NCBI RefSeq assembly: GCF_016906535.1
Contig: NC_057385.1
Span: forward strand, 2,294,001 to 2,358,000
Direction of reading: 5' to 3'
Source of the DNA: Rhizoctonia solani
Taxonomy: Eukaryota > Basidiomycota > Agaricomycetes > Cantharellales > Ceratobasidiaceae
DNA length: 64,000 bases
Shown: positions 39,008-51,351 of the stretch, piece by piece
How the letters are laid out: each line of letters opens with the position of its first letter
Position numbering within the stretch: position 1 is the first letter of the stretch
The notes under the pieces: generated by a model
What the model saw: only the letters and a program-made list of their open reading frames with translations
Database searches by the model: none
What the model was told of the DNA's origin: nothing
Program-made: the position numbers and the translations under genes

Positions 39008-40027
39008 ATGCCCACTGCTGCTCGTCAGCTCCCTTCGTACCCTGCTCCTGCTATTCCAAATGCAAATAGGAACGTGCGGTGCCGGCTGCGACTGCTCCGA
39101 CCCCGGCACCGCCCACTCCTTTTGCAATGCCTGCTGTTTCGGCGCCAACACCCGCTGAAAAGCCGGCGTTGACGCTGGAGCAGCAGCATATTACTGCTGT
39201 CGATGGGATCGTTCCTACGCTGCAGTAAGTCATTGTGTTAGCTGTTATGGTCTGTGTACGCTCGGCGCTCAAGGCGCGACGTTGGATGTTGTAAATAGGA
39301 TGTAGCTTTAGAATTCATTGATGCTGAACTCTTGACTTCCTTCTAGGAACATCGTTGCCACAGTCAACCTCGACTGTCGTCTTGATCTTAAAACTATAGC
39401 TTTGCATGCTCGTAACGCCGAATACAACCCAAGGTATGTTGTCTTGCATACACGCGTGTACTGCTGAGCTATGGCTGACACTGAGTGAAGCGTTTTGCCG
39501 CTGTGATTATGCGTATTCGTGATCCTAAGACGACTGCACTTATTTTTGCTTCTGGCAAAATGGTTGTAACTGGTGCCAAGTCTGAGGACGACTCCCGATT
39601 GGCTTCGCGCAAGTACGCGCGTATTGTTCAGAAACTTGGTTTCGACGCCAAATTTTCCGAGTTCAAGATACAAAACATCGTCGGCAGTTGCGATGTTAAA
39701 TTCCCTATCCGTCTGGAAGGCCTCGCCTACAGCCACGGACAGTTCAGTTCTTATGAGCCTGAGGTATGTTGCCATTGCTCTCACCAATGTGTTTTTTTTT
39801 TACAAATCTTATTTCAGTTGTTCCCTGGATTAATCTACCGTATGCTCAAGCCGAAGGTTGTACTGCTCATCTTCGTCTCAGGCAAGATCGTCTTAACTGG
39901 TGCCAAGGTAAGCCAATATTTTTGCTACCACCACAAATATCTGATCTAGGCCTCAAAGGTTCGCGAGGAAATTTATACGGCTTTCAACACTATCTATACC
40001 GTGCTTTGCGAGTTCCGCAAGCCTTAA
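39008..40027 (+). CDS. TATA-box-binding protein (TBP/Spt15)
   Basis: The conserved saddle domain is unmistakable: [52 protein letters not shown] and [20 protein letters not shown] cover both repeats, ending [20 protein letters not shown] and TAA. The Pro/Ala-rich N-terminus probably begins [20 protein letters not shown] at 39008. It continues [20 protein letters not shown] in a different frame, and one extra G at GG 39069-39070 would join them. An alternative is an upstream ATG at 38991 with an intron ending AAATAG. TBP nucleates transcription by all three RNA polymerases. Confidence is for the domain; the N-terminus is less sure. Confidence 0.92.
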
Positions 40028-40478
40028 AAGCCCATGGCACCCCTTTCTCGTTATCGCTTTCAGATTGGACATACTTACAGTATTCATCGTCTCGGAACTG
40101 TGCGGCATGGGTGCATGCTTGGGCTCATCCAAGTGCTGGCTGAGCGAGCGGTGGTGCACTGTGTCCTCACTGTTGCGGACGATATTAGTCAATTAGTTTC
40201 TCGTCGCGTATACTATCATTATGTTGCTTCTTTGCTTTTTCGTTTTACATTTTCTCTCATCACTGTATTAAATACCACTTCAATGAAGCTACTTTGCAGC
40301 GCACTAGACTGGCATTGTCCTCAATTCCAAACCGTGATTAAGCATGTTTATAAACCATCGAATAAGTGGTGGCGATCCAACAGGTCAGGTGACCGCGGCT
40401 TGGTGATCGCGTCCCGCTCGACCCTCATCGAGGTAATTCCTTGAGCTGCTCGAAACAACGTACTCTTCGGAGACGACT

Positions 40479-43137
40479 ATGGACACAGGTACGGTTACAT
40501 TAGAAAAACTCTTTTACTATTTTCTTACTTTGCTCGCATACACATTGTAGGCCAGACATCTGCCCGTAAGTGGAGCTGCTTTGCTGGAATGATTATATTC
40601 ACGTAGTTGCTATCAACAGCCGCCGCCACCCAGCCAGTCGCATCGCTCAAGAACAAGAAAGCCATTTTTAAGCAACAGTCTCTTAGCTTAGACCAGGCTG
40701 TCTCTACGATCTCTGGTAAGCATTCACGTCAGTGATAGTATCTCAAAGGCCGACACGCTCTCAGAACGATTAAACTTTCACACATACCTCCAATCCGTAA
40801 CCGAACCTTTAAGCGAATTTCCCGCGTCCCATCTCCCGCTCATTGCCAAGCTCATACACGAAAGGTGCACTATAGCGCATTTCTTTCATCCACATTGATC
40901 TGAGTCATTCGCAGCGAAGAAACGTATCACCACGCTGCTACCCGAGTACACAAGCTTTTGACAGCACAAGCTCCTTCCGCAAATGCGACTGAAAACGGAG
41001 ATCCCGCACTCTCAAAACCCGTAGTTGAGGCTGCTATCAAGAGAGTAGCTGATCGGGTGAATTGGGGTGTTGACAATGGGGTTCCGGTATGTTTGTATTC
41101 TGTTGTATAGTTGCAAGCTTATGTTCGAAATGCAGGGGGCAACATTGTGGAGGTTAGAAGTGAAGGATAGAGACATGGTTCCACCTGAGTTTAGAAAGGT
41201 TTGTGAGGAGCGATGGAAGGAGCGCAACCAGGTATGTATCTGCTACTTGTATCCACGTGTTGGATTCTCATTTGGTCGAACATTAGGCTAAGACGGACAT
41301 ACAAGCCGCCCTTGCCGCTCTTTCTGAACCCGACCGTGCCCAGTACTTGAAGTCCGGAGGGAATGCGACCTCGGGGTTGGGGTCTGCGGATAAGGTGCTA
41401 CTCTACGTGGATGGATTGTGGTAACGTGGCTAATTCTTACCTATAAGCAGGATGTTGTTATGAAGTCACCATCCAAGGCGGACAAAGAGAGTGAAGCCTC
41501 TACAAAAAAGAGCGCAGGCAAACCCAAGAAAGAGAAAGCAGTGGACGCAGAGGCTGCTGCTAAAGAGAAAGAGAAACAAGAGAAGAAGAGCGCAAAGAAG
41601 AGAAGGAGCGGAAGGTTGCCGAGGTAAGATATGTACGCTTGTTCTATAGGCTGCTTATTATTTTACTACCAATAGAATAAGAAGAAGAGTGCAGCGGCTT
41701 TTGCTTCCTTCTTCACTCCAGCCCGCCCTACGGTTGCTCGGGTTAAAACGACCGAAGATGCAGAAGTCTCCGACTGGAAAAAGACGTTTTACCCTTTCAT
41801 AGTCAAGAAAGATACAACCGTCGCGCCTATAAACCGATTCGCCACAAATGCAGCTCAAGCCTCTGGCTCTGACAATGCTCTTCAACAACTACTCGAGCAA
41901 TATCGACAAAACCCCGACAAAACCGCAGACCGTCACGTCCACGACAAAACCTTGAAGTTCGAGCAATCATGCAGGAGTTGACCGATGCTGAAGTGGTGGG
42001 GGATAGTAAGACCGTGCGACGCTTAACAAACCTATTAAAGAATCGTCGGACACTTCCTGCGAAATTGTTTCACTTTCACGAGAACAAACGACCAGCCTAC
42101 TATGGTGTGTTTGTACTAAAATCGCATTTACACCACTGGATGAACCCAAATTTGATACAGGTACTTGGACTAAATCTTCTCCCCATATCGGCCCGCGAAA
42201 TCCGTTCGGCAAAGATGAAACTCTTGACTATGATTATGACAGTGGCGAAGACTGGGAGGAGGAAGGAGACGGCGAGGTAATTGTCAGCGATGGTAGTGAT
42301 GAAGAGGATTCGGCTTCAGAAGATGAAGAAGAAGGATGGCTTGTCGATGATGACGAGGTCGATGAGGTGCCGAGCGATGCTATGGACGAATCTGGTGATA
42401 CCTCTTTCAAGCGCAAGGCCAAATCCTCCAACGAAAAGGACGGTAAACGACGAAAAGTGGAGAAACTTACCCCCTTCCAAAAAGGACCTTGTTGGGAGGA
42501 AGAAATTGGTGAATGCTCATATGAGCCCTTTAACCTGTATCGCATACAACTTCTCAACGGTGAGTAATCCTCGAATTATTCTCATGACCTTATCAAACGT
42601 ATTTTACGCCAAGATTGTCCATATCCTGTGGATCCCTTCACATTCATTCCTGCCAAGCTTGAAGAATCAGCGGCTGTGAAAGCGGCTGATAGTTCAACTG
42701 CCACACAAACGGGAACGTTCGCAGTTCCTGTGGTTCCAGGCACGGACAACACGAGTGCACCCCAAGTACTGGGTACCTCAAACCGGGTTCCTTCTATGAC
42801 AAAAAAGCAAATCGATCCCAACAGTATTAAGAATCCCTTCCCTGAGATTTATCTGGCCGAACTCTATGGTTTGATTGAAGGAAGCGAGAAAACACTCAAG
42901 GGGCTTGTCGAGGACCTTTACCTTGCTCTCAAGAAATACCCTGGCGTCAAAAAATACGCGATTGAGGCTAAGTTGAGAGAGGTTGCGGACAAGGGTCGCT
43001 CGACTGACACGCCTGCGAAGAGATGGCGAGTTTCGGATGAGGCATGGGTAAGCACAATCTGCGGCCTTTTGCTAGTATTATACTAATCAAGGTAATCGCA
43101 GGCCGCTGTTGGTGCGACCCGCCCTGGTCAGACTTGA
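40479..43137 (+). CDS. Chromatin assembly factor 1 large subunit (CAF-1 p150/Cac1)
   Basis: The first coding exon is only 10 nt (ATGGACACAG). Later exons include a highly charged KER-type region, KKKSAAAFASFFTP and the CAF1A signature RPAYYG..TWTKSSPHIGPRNPFG, then LDYDYDSGEDWEEE with a long acidic stretch. The C-terminus (VDPFTFIPAKLEESAAVKAA, then a helical domain KSLVEDLYLALKKYPGVKKY-like) ends AVGATRPGQT. CAF-1 deposits H3-H4 behind the replication fork, bound to PCNA. The frame breaks twice, near AA 41583-41584 (downstream frame EERKEEKERKVAE) and near AA 41955-41956 (VRAIMQELTDAEVV). Each needs one extra base. Confidence 0.9.
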
Positions 43138-43945
43138 TATATATTTCTCCAGTTTTACCTAATGGTTTTTACGCACTCCTTATTTGCCTACCACGACTAC
43201 CTCCTTCTTACCTTGATGACTATTGTAAGCATAGTAATGTGAGAGTATGTTCCAATAGGAACAATTATCCAGGTTTTTATGGAGCAGGGATACGTCATAG
43301 CGTTTCCCCCTTTGTAGCCTAATCACAAGCTGTATGCATGGCATATGATGCCTTTTTCCGGGCAGATTGCTCATGACGTGAGTAAACAGGTAAAAAGGTA
43401 TGTCTGGATGTAATAACGAACGTTTCGCCGTAAAACCATGCGGATTTGATTCTGGCTTGTGGGTGTGGTCATGTTTGCGTGAGAATTGAGTAATGACCTT
43501 GCGAAGTCTCGCCCCTTGGACCATCTGTCTGCCATCTCCCACCACCGGCGTTGCGAGAGAGGGACGACACACATACTTAGTATTAATTGCTTAGTTCTAG
43601 TTGTCTTTTTGCCTAATCGCTCGAGTTCAACTATTTGTAGAAATCATTTGCATCCACTGCAACAGGCTCTGTTGCTTTTTAAAATCTCTGCTTCTTACTT
43701 ACACGTTGGTCCTTGTCCTTCTCCCTGGCAACCAATACGGCCCGACTGCCATTGCACAGCGAACACAGATCCTCTTATAATCTCTAATCGATAGCGATTG
43801 CCGCCGCCTATACTCGCTGGCTCGGATCCGATACTAGTGGACTCGGCTCGCACCACCATCTTCATCTTCAATAATACCTAATTCACTTGGAACGACACGA
43901 GAATATTTTTGCTATTCTAATTCCTTGAACTGAAACAAAAGTATA
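43138..43945. other. intergenic and 5' leader, no gene seen
   Basis: No supported frame. The last 300 bases are C/T-rich with short CT tracts, as in promoters and leaders of highly expressed fungal genes, and lead into the JSN1/PUF gene. Confidence 0.4.
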
Positions 43946-46900
43946 ATGTCCCTCTCGTCGACCCCAGAAGGGGGATTTGCCAGACCATCTGGCAAGACTC
44001 CCCCTCCCCCGGCTCCATCTGCGGCCTATGCAAAACGGCAAGTCGCGCTTTTCACGTGTTTTTGGGCCTTTGCTGACGTTTGCATTCAGTGCTCGAGAGC
44101 TCCAGGCCCAAGAAACTATGGCCGCCGCTCGCTACCGCCCTCCTGCGCTCCGCAATGCCAAAGACACGTCGATCGAAAATATCTCAGGTGGCGATGCTGG
44201 CGGTGATCTTGCTTCTCTTGCACCTCCCTCGTTCCCCCAGGGCTTTAGACGCGCAAGGGCCGGAACCTTGCCTTCTAACGTCCAGCTGGCTGCTCAACGT
44301 TATGCATCCACGCTCCCTGCGGCCCCTGTGTCCGACTATGAAACCAATGAAATTAGCAATAATACAGGTATTAATCTCAATACTTCTAGCGCGACGCGTC
44401 CTTCTCTTCGTCACGCGACGTCCATGGCTCCGGCTCCCTCGACCACTATTGGCGGAGAGCGCAATAGCCGCTTGCGCTCCGGCTCGCTGACTCTCCCAAG
44501 CGCTGGTCTTTCTAACGCCTTTGGCCCTTCCATTTTCTCATCTTCTTGGTTGCCCAATCATGGTGCTGGTTTCCCTGCCCTCGACGAAATGCGCTCCATC
44601 ACCTCGGGAGATTCGATCACAGGTGGCGATGAATATGATGTCCATACACTTGACTATCTCGGATTGGACGATGGTCCATCTGCTATGGGTGGCCATGGTC
44701 GCCCAATGCCCATGCCCGCTACCGTATCTGAGCTACGAAACCAGGCCCAGGCTGCTATCGTTGGCCATCAAGCCCAAAATCCAAGTCGCAACCGGTCTCA
44801 AACTATCTCGAACTTTGCCCGCGCCCGCAGTGGCACTACTTCTATGATCACCGCTCCAACAATCGAGCATTCCGATGATGAAGAGGAAATTGATTACTCG
44901 GGTAGTAACTATGGTCGTCAGCGGATGGACTCGTTCGAAAGCGGAGGGCTGTATGGAGGAAATGGTGGTTACGGCGCCAAACCCTTCCGCCAGAATCAGC
45001 ACTTGAGCCCCAATACTAGTCTTCTCGCCCGTCCGCGTGCAATCTCCGTCGGTATTCTGGACGATCCGAACCGAGCTGCCGCACAACGCCGCACTGCCGC
45101 TGCCAATGCTGCGATAGAGCAGCCGTCCGCATCGCTCCATCGTAAAACTTCCTATTCTAATATGAGCGATGCCAACCAAGGGATTCTAAATACGAATGCC
45201 GTCTATAACGCTGCTCCTACCTCCATATTACGCCAGTCATCGTTCAATATGGATGACGAGAACGCTATGTACGCCGGAAGATTGACTCGCCAGAACTCTG
45301 CTTCGGTTCGTTTCCCTACCGGCGACGTTACAGCTGGGCAAGCCGGTAATAACGGTGGCCGTCAAGTTCATCTCAGTGCGCCTATGATTGGCAGGGGTGA
45401 ATCTCGTTCAGTCTCGCCCAAGATGGAGGGACCTAGCCAAATACAAACCCCATCCCGCTCACTCTGGATCGGTAATCTTGACCCTACCATGACCGGCGAA
45501 GATTTGGCTCACGTCTTTGCTCCCTATGGTGCTATCGAGAGCTTCCGTTTGCTCCCTGAGAAGGTATGTGCTTTCGTTTTTATGATTTATCTAGCACTCA
45601 CATTTGGCAAATAGGAATGTGGCTTCGTCAACTTTGTCGACATTGCGGATGCTATGAGAGCCAAGGATGATGTCCTAAACCGCTTGTCTGGTCACATTGG
45701 GATGAACAATAATCAAGCTGTCCGCATTGGATTTGGGAAGGCCGATAGTGCACCAGCAACTCCTCCTATGGGGATTCAATCGTCGAATGCTGGTGTCGGC
45801 CTGGGTGCTCATATCCAGTCTCAATTTACCCCACCTGGGCAATTAACCCCAAATCAAAATCAGGCAAATGCCATGGACTCCCAGTTGCAATCCTCGCCGA
45901 CCCGCGCGCTCTGGATTGGCTCCATCCCTTCGACAACCACTCCTGCGACAATCCTGAGTGTTTTTAGTCCTTATGGTCCAATTGAAAGCGCTCGTGTCTT
46001 GACCCACAAGAATTGCGGGTTTGGTAAGCAATTCTCGTAACCCTTTTGCGTCATAGCTGATTTATTCATCTGCAGTCAACTTCGAACGTCTTGATGATGC
46101 CGTACGTGCACGGAAGTCTCTCAACGGGCGAGATGTCCTAGGCAGTGATGTCGGTGCCATTCGAATCGGTTTCGCACGAGTCCCGGTCAAGAACTCTGGG
46201 TCTGGCGATGGAGTTGATGAGGGAATGGGAGCTGGTGTTCAAGGCGTAGGTGACCTCACTGTTGGTGCCACCATTCATGCGCTGCGTACCGTCAAAGGAG
46301 CTGCAACAATTCCAGCTGATCAACAAGTTCTTGGTGGTTCAATTGAGAACTATCGCTCGAATCTCCTCTTGAGTATGATTGGATCTGGTACCCACAAGGC
46401 TCTCGGCAGTAACTCTAACAACGGCGCTGGCTGGACCGCCTCCATTACTGAGCAACAAATGGTTATGCTCGAGCTTAGTGGTGGAGCTGCTGATGCTGAA
46501 GCCGATATCAAGGCATTGGGAGGTACGTTCACATCTGTCCCTAATCTAGGTCAATCAATTGCTTATGCGGAATTTAGAGTTCCGCCCTCCAACTATGTAC
46601 TATTCTACCATTCCTTTAGTGGCAGAGCGTCCACATAACCGTCGCTGGGACGCATCCAAGCTGCGTGAATTGCGCAAGCGGCTTGACTCTGGTACATGCA
46701 GTGTTGAGGAGATCGATGCCGTGGCTGCAGACTTTTTAGACGGCGAGATAGTCGATCTTGCTTCGGACTGGCTGGGTAATACCGTACGTGAAGTCCGTCC
46801 AAAATCCGAACCCGTACTGATTATAACCTTTAGGTTGTGCAAAAACTCTTCGAGAAATGCTCACCTGCCCCCCGCCTGGCTATGCTTGATCGCATTGCCC

Positions 46901-48333
46901 CTCACCTTGCAATGATTGGAATTCACAAGAATGGTACATGGGCGGCGCAAAAGATCATTGAATGCGCCACTACCCCAGAAGAGATGGCATTAGTGATTAC
47001 AAACCTCAGGCCATATGCGCCCCCCTTGCTGCTCGATCAATTCGGAAACTACGTTGTCCAGTAAGTGTTCTACTCGCCAGCCTATCAGTATTTTAACAGC
47101 TTTGATAAACCAGGTGTTGCCTGCGCTTCGGCCCGCCTGCGAACGACTTTATTTTCGATGCTGTGGTCGACCGTCTCTGGGAAGTCGCTCAGGGTCGGTT
47201 CGGTGCGCGTAGCATGCGTGCGTGCCTAGAAAGCCCTCAAATTACTCTCAGCCAACAAGTGAGCTATTCGTTTCCAAGTTTTACATATTACTCATGTTAT
47301 GTGCTCTCAGAGGAAAATTGCAACCGCTATTGTATTGAACTCGATTCCTCTGGCGACAAACCCGAACGGCGCTCTGTTGCTAACATGGCTATTGGACTCA
47401 TCTGGCTTCCAATCCAGATACAAGCTACTGGCTCCACGCTTCACGCCTCATCTTGCACACCTGTGCACCCACAAGCTGGCCTCCCTCACAGTCTTACGGA
47501 TTGTCAATCAGCGAATCGAGCCCGATGCGTCGCAACAAATTGTTCGCTCTCTGTTCAATTCCCCCGGCGATCATGTTCTTACCGATGTTCTGGGAGACCA
47601 AGTCAATGGAGTGGCAGTTGTTCACAAGATTCTCATCAGCCCATTCATTGATGCTGCTGAACGTCCTCAGTACCTTGAAGCTACCAAGCGTGTTTTGATC
47701 GATCTCAAGGTCACCGTAACCCAAGCATATCGCCGTCTCATTGAAGAGGTTGGACTACCGCTCCCCAACTTCCAGCCTGCTTTCGCACAACCTGTTCCTC
47801 AGCCTGCCAAGAAAAACAGTGGTGGTCCGACAGCACCCTATGGTATGCCTAATGTGCCTACAGGATATCAACAACCTGGAGACGGCTTAACCAATATGAT
47901 GCAAGCGCTCCAGCTTCAATCTGGTATTGGCCCCAATGGTCAAGGTGGACTTCAAATTAATCCCGGATATGCAAACCCAGGTGTTCCGGGGCCAATGAGC
48001 GCTGGTCCTCCATCAGGTACCTCGCCCGCTACATTCTCTCCCACGAACGATCCCTTCAACCCATTCGCTCGCTCTCCTGATATGGCCCCTCGTGGCAACA
48101 ACAGGCGCGGCCCTCCTGGTGGCCAATTTGTTCCCCAACAGGGACAGCAGATGTACAATACTCAACAAGGCACCCCAAGCTTGGCTCAAGCGGGTAGCGG
48201 TCTGATGGGAATGGCTCAATCCCCCTACGGGATGCCGCCCAATCCCATGCCGCCTAACCCCATGCCCCCGCAGATGTACCAAGCGTACATGCAGAACTTT
48301 GTCCAACCTAACTCGACCTCCTTCCACACTTGA
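43946..48333 (+). CDS. JSN1/Puf1-type RNA-binding protein (RRM plus Pumilio repeats)
   Basis: The start MSLSSTPEGGFARPSGKTPP leads across a GC-AG intron into ARELQAQETMAAARY and about 400 low-complexity residues. Two RRMs follow, SLWIGNLDPTMTGEDLAHVF with KECGFVNFVD-like RNP1, and ALWIGSIPSTTTPATILSVF. Then come Pumilio repeats such as VVQKLFEKCSPAPRLAMLDR and ALVITNLRPYAPPLLLDQFG..NYVVQ. A Pro/Gln-rich tail ends NSTSFHT. This order is that of the fungal Jsn1/Puf1-Puf2 family, which binds 3' UTRs of mRNAs, many for membrane and mitochondrial proteins. The joins I traced stay in frame. Confidence 0.92.
44038..44089 (+). other. GC-AG intron in the JSN1/PUF gene
   Basis: Donor GCAAGT, acceptor GCATTCAG, 52 nt. 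This joins AYAKR to ARELQAQETM and opens the long downstream frame. The nearby GT donor (44042) would leave a frame that stops after about 40 codons. Confidence 0.75.
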
Positions 48334-48656
48334 GCCTAACGATACAGCGTTTGTCCTATATTCTGTCATGTAACGCTCTTTTCTATCACCATCATTGTAA
48401 AACCGCGTACGATCTGTGATCTCGCTCCCTTCGCTTGTGACTCGGCTTTGCTTGTCTCTTCTCGGAATGACATATTGGCTCGGCCTGCTTGCCAGTGAAT
48501 GTGCTGAAAAGTTTTCGTGTTGTATGTGACCATGGTTGTACATATAGGCTGGTAGAACAAAACCATCAATATGCGTGTTATCTCAATAGAACAATATCTT
48601 TTCCTCATTCACAAGTTTACAGTACATCCCTCTGATATGCGTCTCTCAGAACTCTT

Positions 48657-49411
48657 TCAAGGGCCAATCCTCTGGTGCTCGTTATCGAGTAGCGGCTCAG
48701 ACCATGTCGCCTGGAATCAATGGGTATCAAATCCCTGTCTTGAACAACATAAAGTGCGAACATACCACCATAGTTGTCTTTTCTTCACCATCTTTGCCTA
48801 CGATCCGAGTGACATTTTTCGCATCAATGCTGGGCGTATTAATAAATCTGGCAACATTCTGCAGAGTTTGGGTATCCACTCCATATGACTTGGCTATTTC
48901 ACCTATTTCCTTGGTAGAACTGGCCGATTTTCGGGCGTCAAGCATGTCAGATAGTACAAGGGCCAAAATTCGATTGGAAGGTATCGTGTTTGATGCGGCC
49001 ATCTGTTCGGATTCCTCGCGTGCCCGAATCATGTCGAGTGAACGGTCTGATTGCTATCCAGATATTCTTGATACGTGCTTCCTTTAGACATAATAGTCAA
49101 ACTTACTGGACGGAGTCGTTGGCCTACTTGCGGATTTGGTACTTGAACTTGACCAAGCTGGCTCAATTTTGACATAAAGTGTGGGTCCTTCGAATCAGAT
49201 TCAATACCTATCCATCCCTCAGGATAACTTTGAGTCTGGTTCTGTTGTTCTAGATGCAAGCACTTACGTGAATCCTTGGTCTCACTAGCCATTACTTCTG
49301 GTTTAGGTGACCTGAATTGCTCGGGGAGGGGCTGAGGGGTCCTGGCGCCAGCCCATGATGGTTGCGCCTGCTAGGTAGCTTTCTCGCAGACTTGGAAGCA
49401 GAACCACCCAT
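48657..49411 (-). CDS. Small conserved-looking protein of unknown function
   Basis: Exons read MGGSASKSARKLP, then QAQPSWAGARTPQPLPEQFR and PEVMASETKDSR. After an intron come ESDSKDPHFMSKLSQLGQVQ and VPNPQVGQRLRP. A second intron (GTAAGT..GGATAG) leads to RAREESEQMAASNTIPSNRI, and a third to ATWSEPLLDNEHQRIGP and TGA (48657-48659). The splices are clean except between the first two blocks, where one extra base near 49371-49375 is needed. The basic N-terminus and compact helical middle resemble small mitochondrial assembly or ribosome-associated proteins, but no function can be assigned. An internal start at MASETKDSRK (49292) is possible. Confidence 0.6.
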
Positions 49412-51351
49412 AGTTTCACTCTAAGTGCGAGTTTCGCGTCAATTACAATAGTCGGAACTGACATCATATAGACCGTCAGTAGATGAAGATCACGTGGATA
49501 ACTCCCACGTCCTGTGTGAGTCTGAGAGCTGCGATATTGTTTGTGGGACGCATTGCTAATATGGCTTATTTCGACTTCGATTGGTATTCAAATCATATTA
49601 AAGAGGAAGCTTAATGGTTTGCGGGTGATATTGGGATAAGTTTATACGCATACATGGAGGATATGACTCCCCACGCCTCGATTAGATCACCAGGTGCCAC
49701 TCTTTGACTTAGCTTGACGCGAAAGCGTATCAACCCATATGAATAGGTGGGTTTTCATGCCATCAGCAGTATATTATCTTTCTTTAATCGATTGCACATC
49801 AGCTTCTCTTTTGTGGAGCACATCACTCCGCGTTGAGACGACAGTTGGCTGCAGCCCTTTGAAGCCTGGTAGACTACCCGCTCGACTTCGCGACATGTAT
49901 TAGTGGGCTACATATAAAGAGCATTATATGTATAGTGACGCCAACCCCGTTCCCTCGCTTAAGATACCCTGTGGTTAAAACTGCTATTGAAGCTATTGCT
50001 ATTTTGTGGAGATGCTTGGGTACTAGCTGGCCAGAGCGTGACCCATTCTCAGTCATCATGACAATGCGGTCCGAGGCGTAGCAAGTGTAGGATTTTATAC
50101 GCTTAATGATTTAAAGTAGTCAAAGGGTAATTTACAGAGTAGAATTCAACATCGAATAAAATTATCATTGAGTGTTTCTAGCTAGAATATGCGGGGAATA
50201 ACATGCCTTCTCAGTTAACAGTACTAGTTGGACACGATAGTACCGCCTCATGTCTGACCCAACAATCTCATGGACATATCGCTTACAGATTAATTTTTGT
50301 GTTGTATATAACAACACATTATTTCTTCAATCTGTTGTCTATTGTTGCATAGAATACTCTAAGAGGCGATTTGTATTTGGCCACGAGTCAGTCATAAAGT
50401 GGTGGTCCGTGCCCATGACCTAATCAGACACAGAACACTGCCGTTTTACCCGTGTAAAATCTCGCATATATCGTGGGTATATTTATGTAGAGCTTTTAAT
50501 AAAAGGGAATGCTAAACGAATGTACCAGTTTTGATTGCTTCTGAAGCTTATAGAGTGGAGGTCTAGCAGACGAGAGGCACTGGCCAAATTTGGATATCAA
50601 GGTGGACTGTGCGCAGAAAGATGAAGTGCAAGTCTTCACACTTAAGTGGAGTCTTTTATTGAAAAAACTATACCTGAGTCTTCTTTGCTATACAGTACTT
50701 TATCTGGCTGCACAAAATCGCGCAGTTATTGCCCTTAAGGGGTCGTAAAAGTCAAGTCTTGAAGGCCATGGTTTTTTTGCCGGGTTCAAATCACGTGAGT
50801 TGAAACAGTAAAAACTGTTCACAGAACATCTCAGAACTGCTGGAGTATGTTGATAGCATACCAATAGGTATAAATATCATTTGTAGTGGAAGTTCTACTA
50901 ATAGATGCGATAGATTTATCGAACCTACTACAACCAGCGCTCGCCATCGTCACAACCAGCCATGGTAATTTAGACGTCGAAAGCATACCTTAAACATGAC
51001 GATAAAAGCGTATAATTAGTACCATAAGGTAGCTAGAGATCCAAAATAGATTTACACGTCAAGAAAATAGGGTAGAATCGCGCATGCATCGGGGAAAATG
51101 CAAGGGTATTGAAGACACGACTCAGAGCTGAGAAGTCACGAGACACTGTTTGTTTGTTTGGTGATTCTCCATGCCTCACAAAAGGCTCGGGGATCTAGCC
51201 TCAGCTCATAAAAGTCCCCACCACCCCCTCGTGAATTTTGACTGTTATCCCTTATTCCTGCGTGCGGCTGATCTGTCAAACATTCATCTGGCTATCCTAC
51301 ACAGCTATTTAGTATTAGCCTGCGCATATTCTGAGCCCAATCGATTCAATC
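49412..51351. other. 1.9-kb gene-free stretch
   Basis: AT-rich, with no supported reading frame on either strand and no tRNA. A CACGTG lies at 49491-49496, 80 bp upstream of the minus-strand gene, and another at 50792-50797. The right end is the promoter of histone H1. I see no terminal repeats or transposase-like frame. Confidence 0.45.

Noticed and set aside
50775..50795. GGTTCAAATC resembling a tRNA T-loop
   Set aside because: No acceptor, D or anticodon stem can be folded around it.
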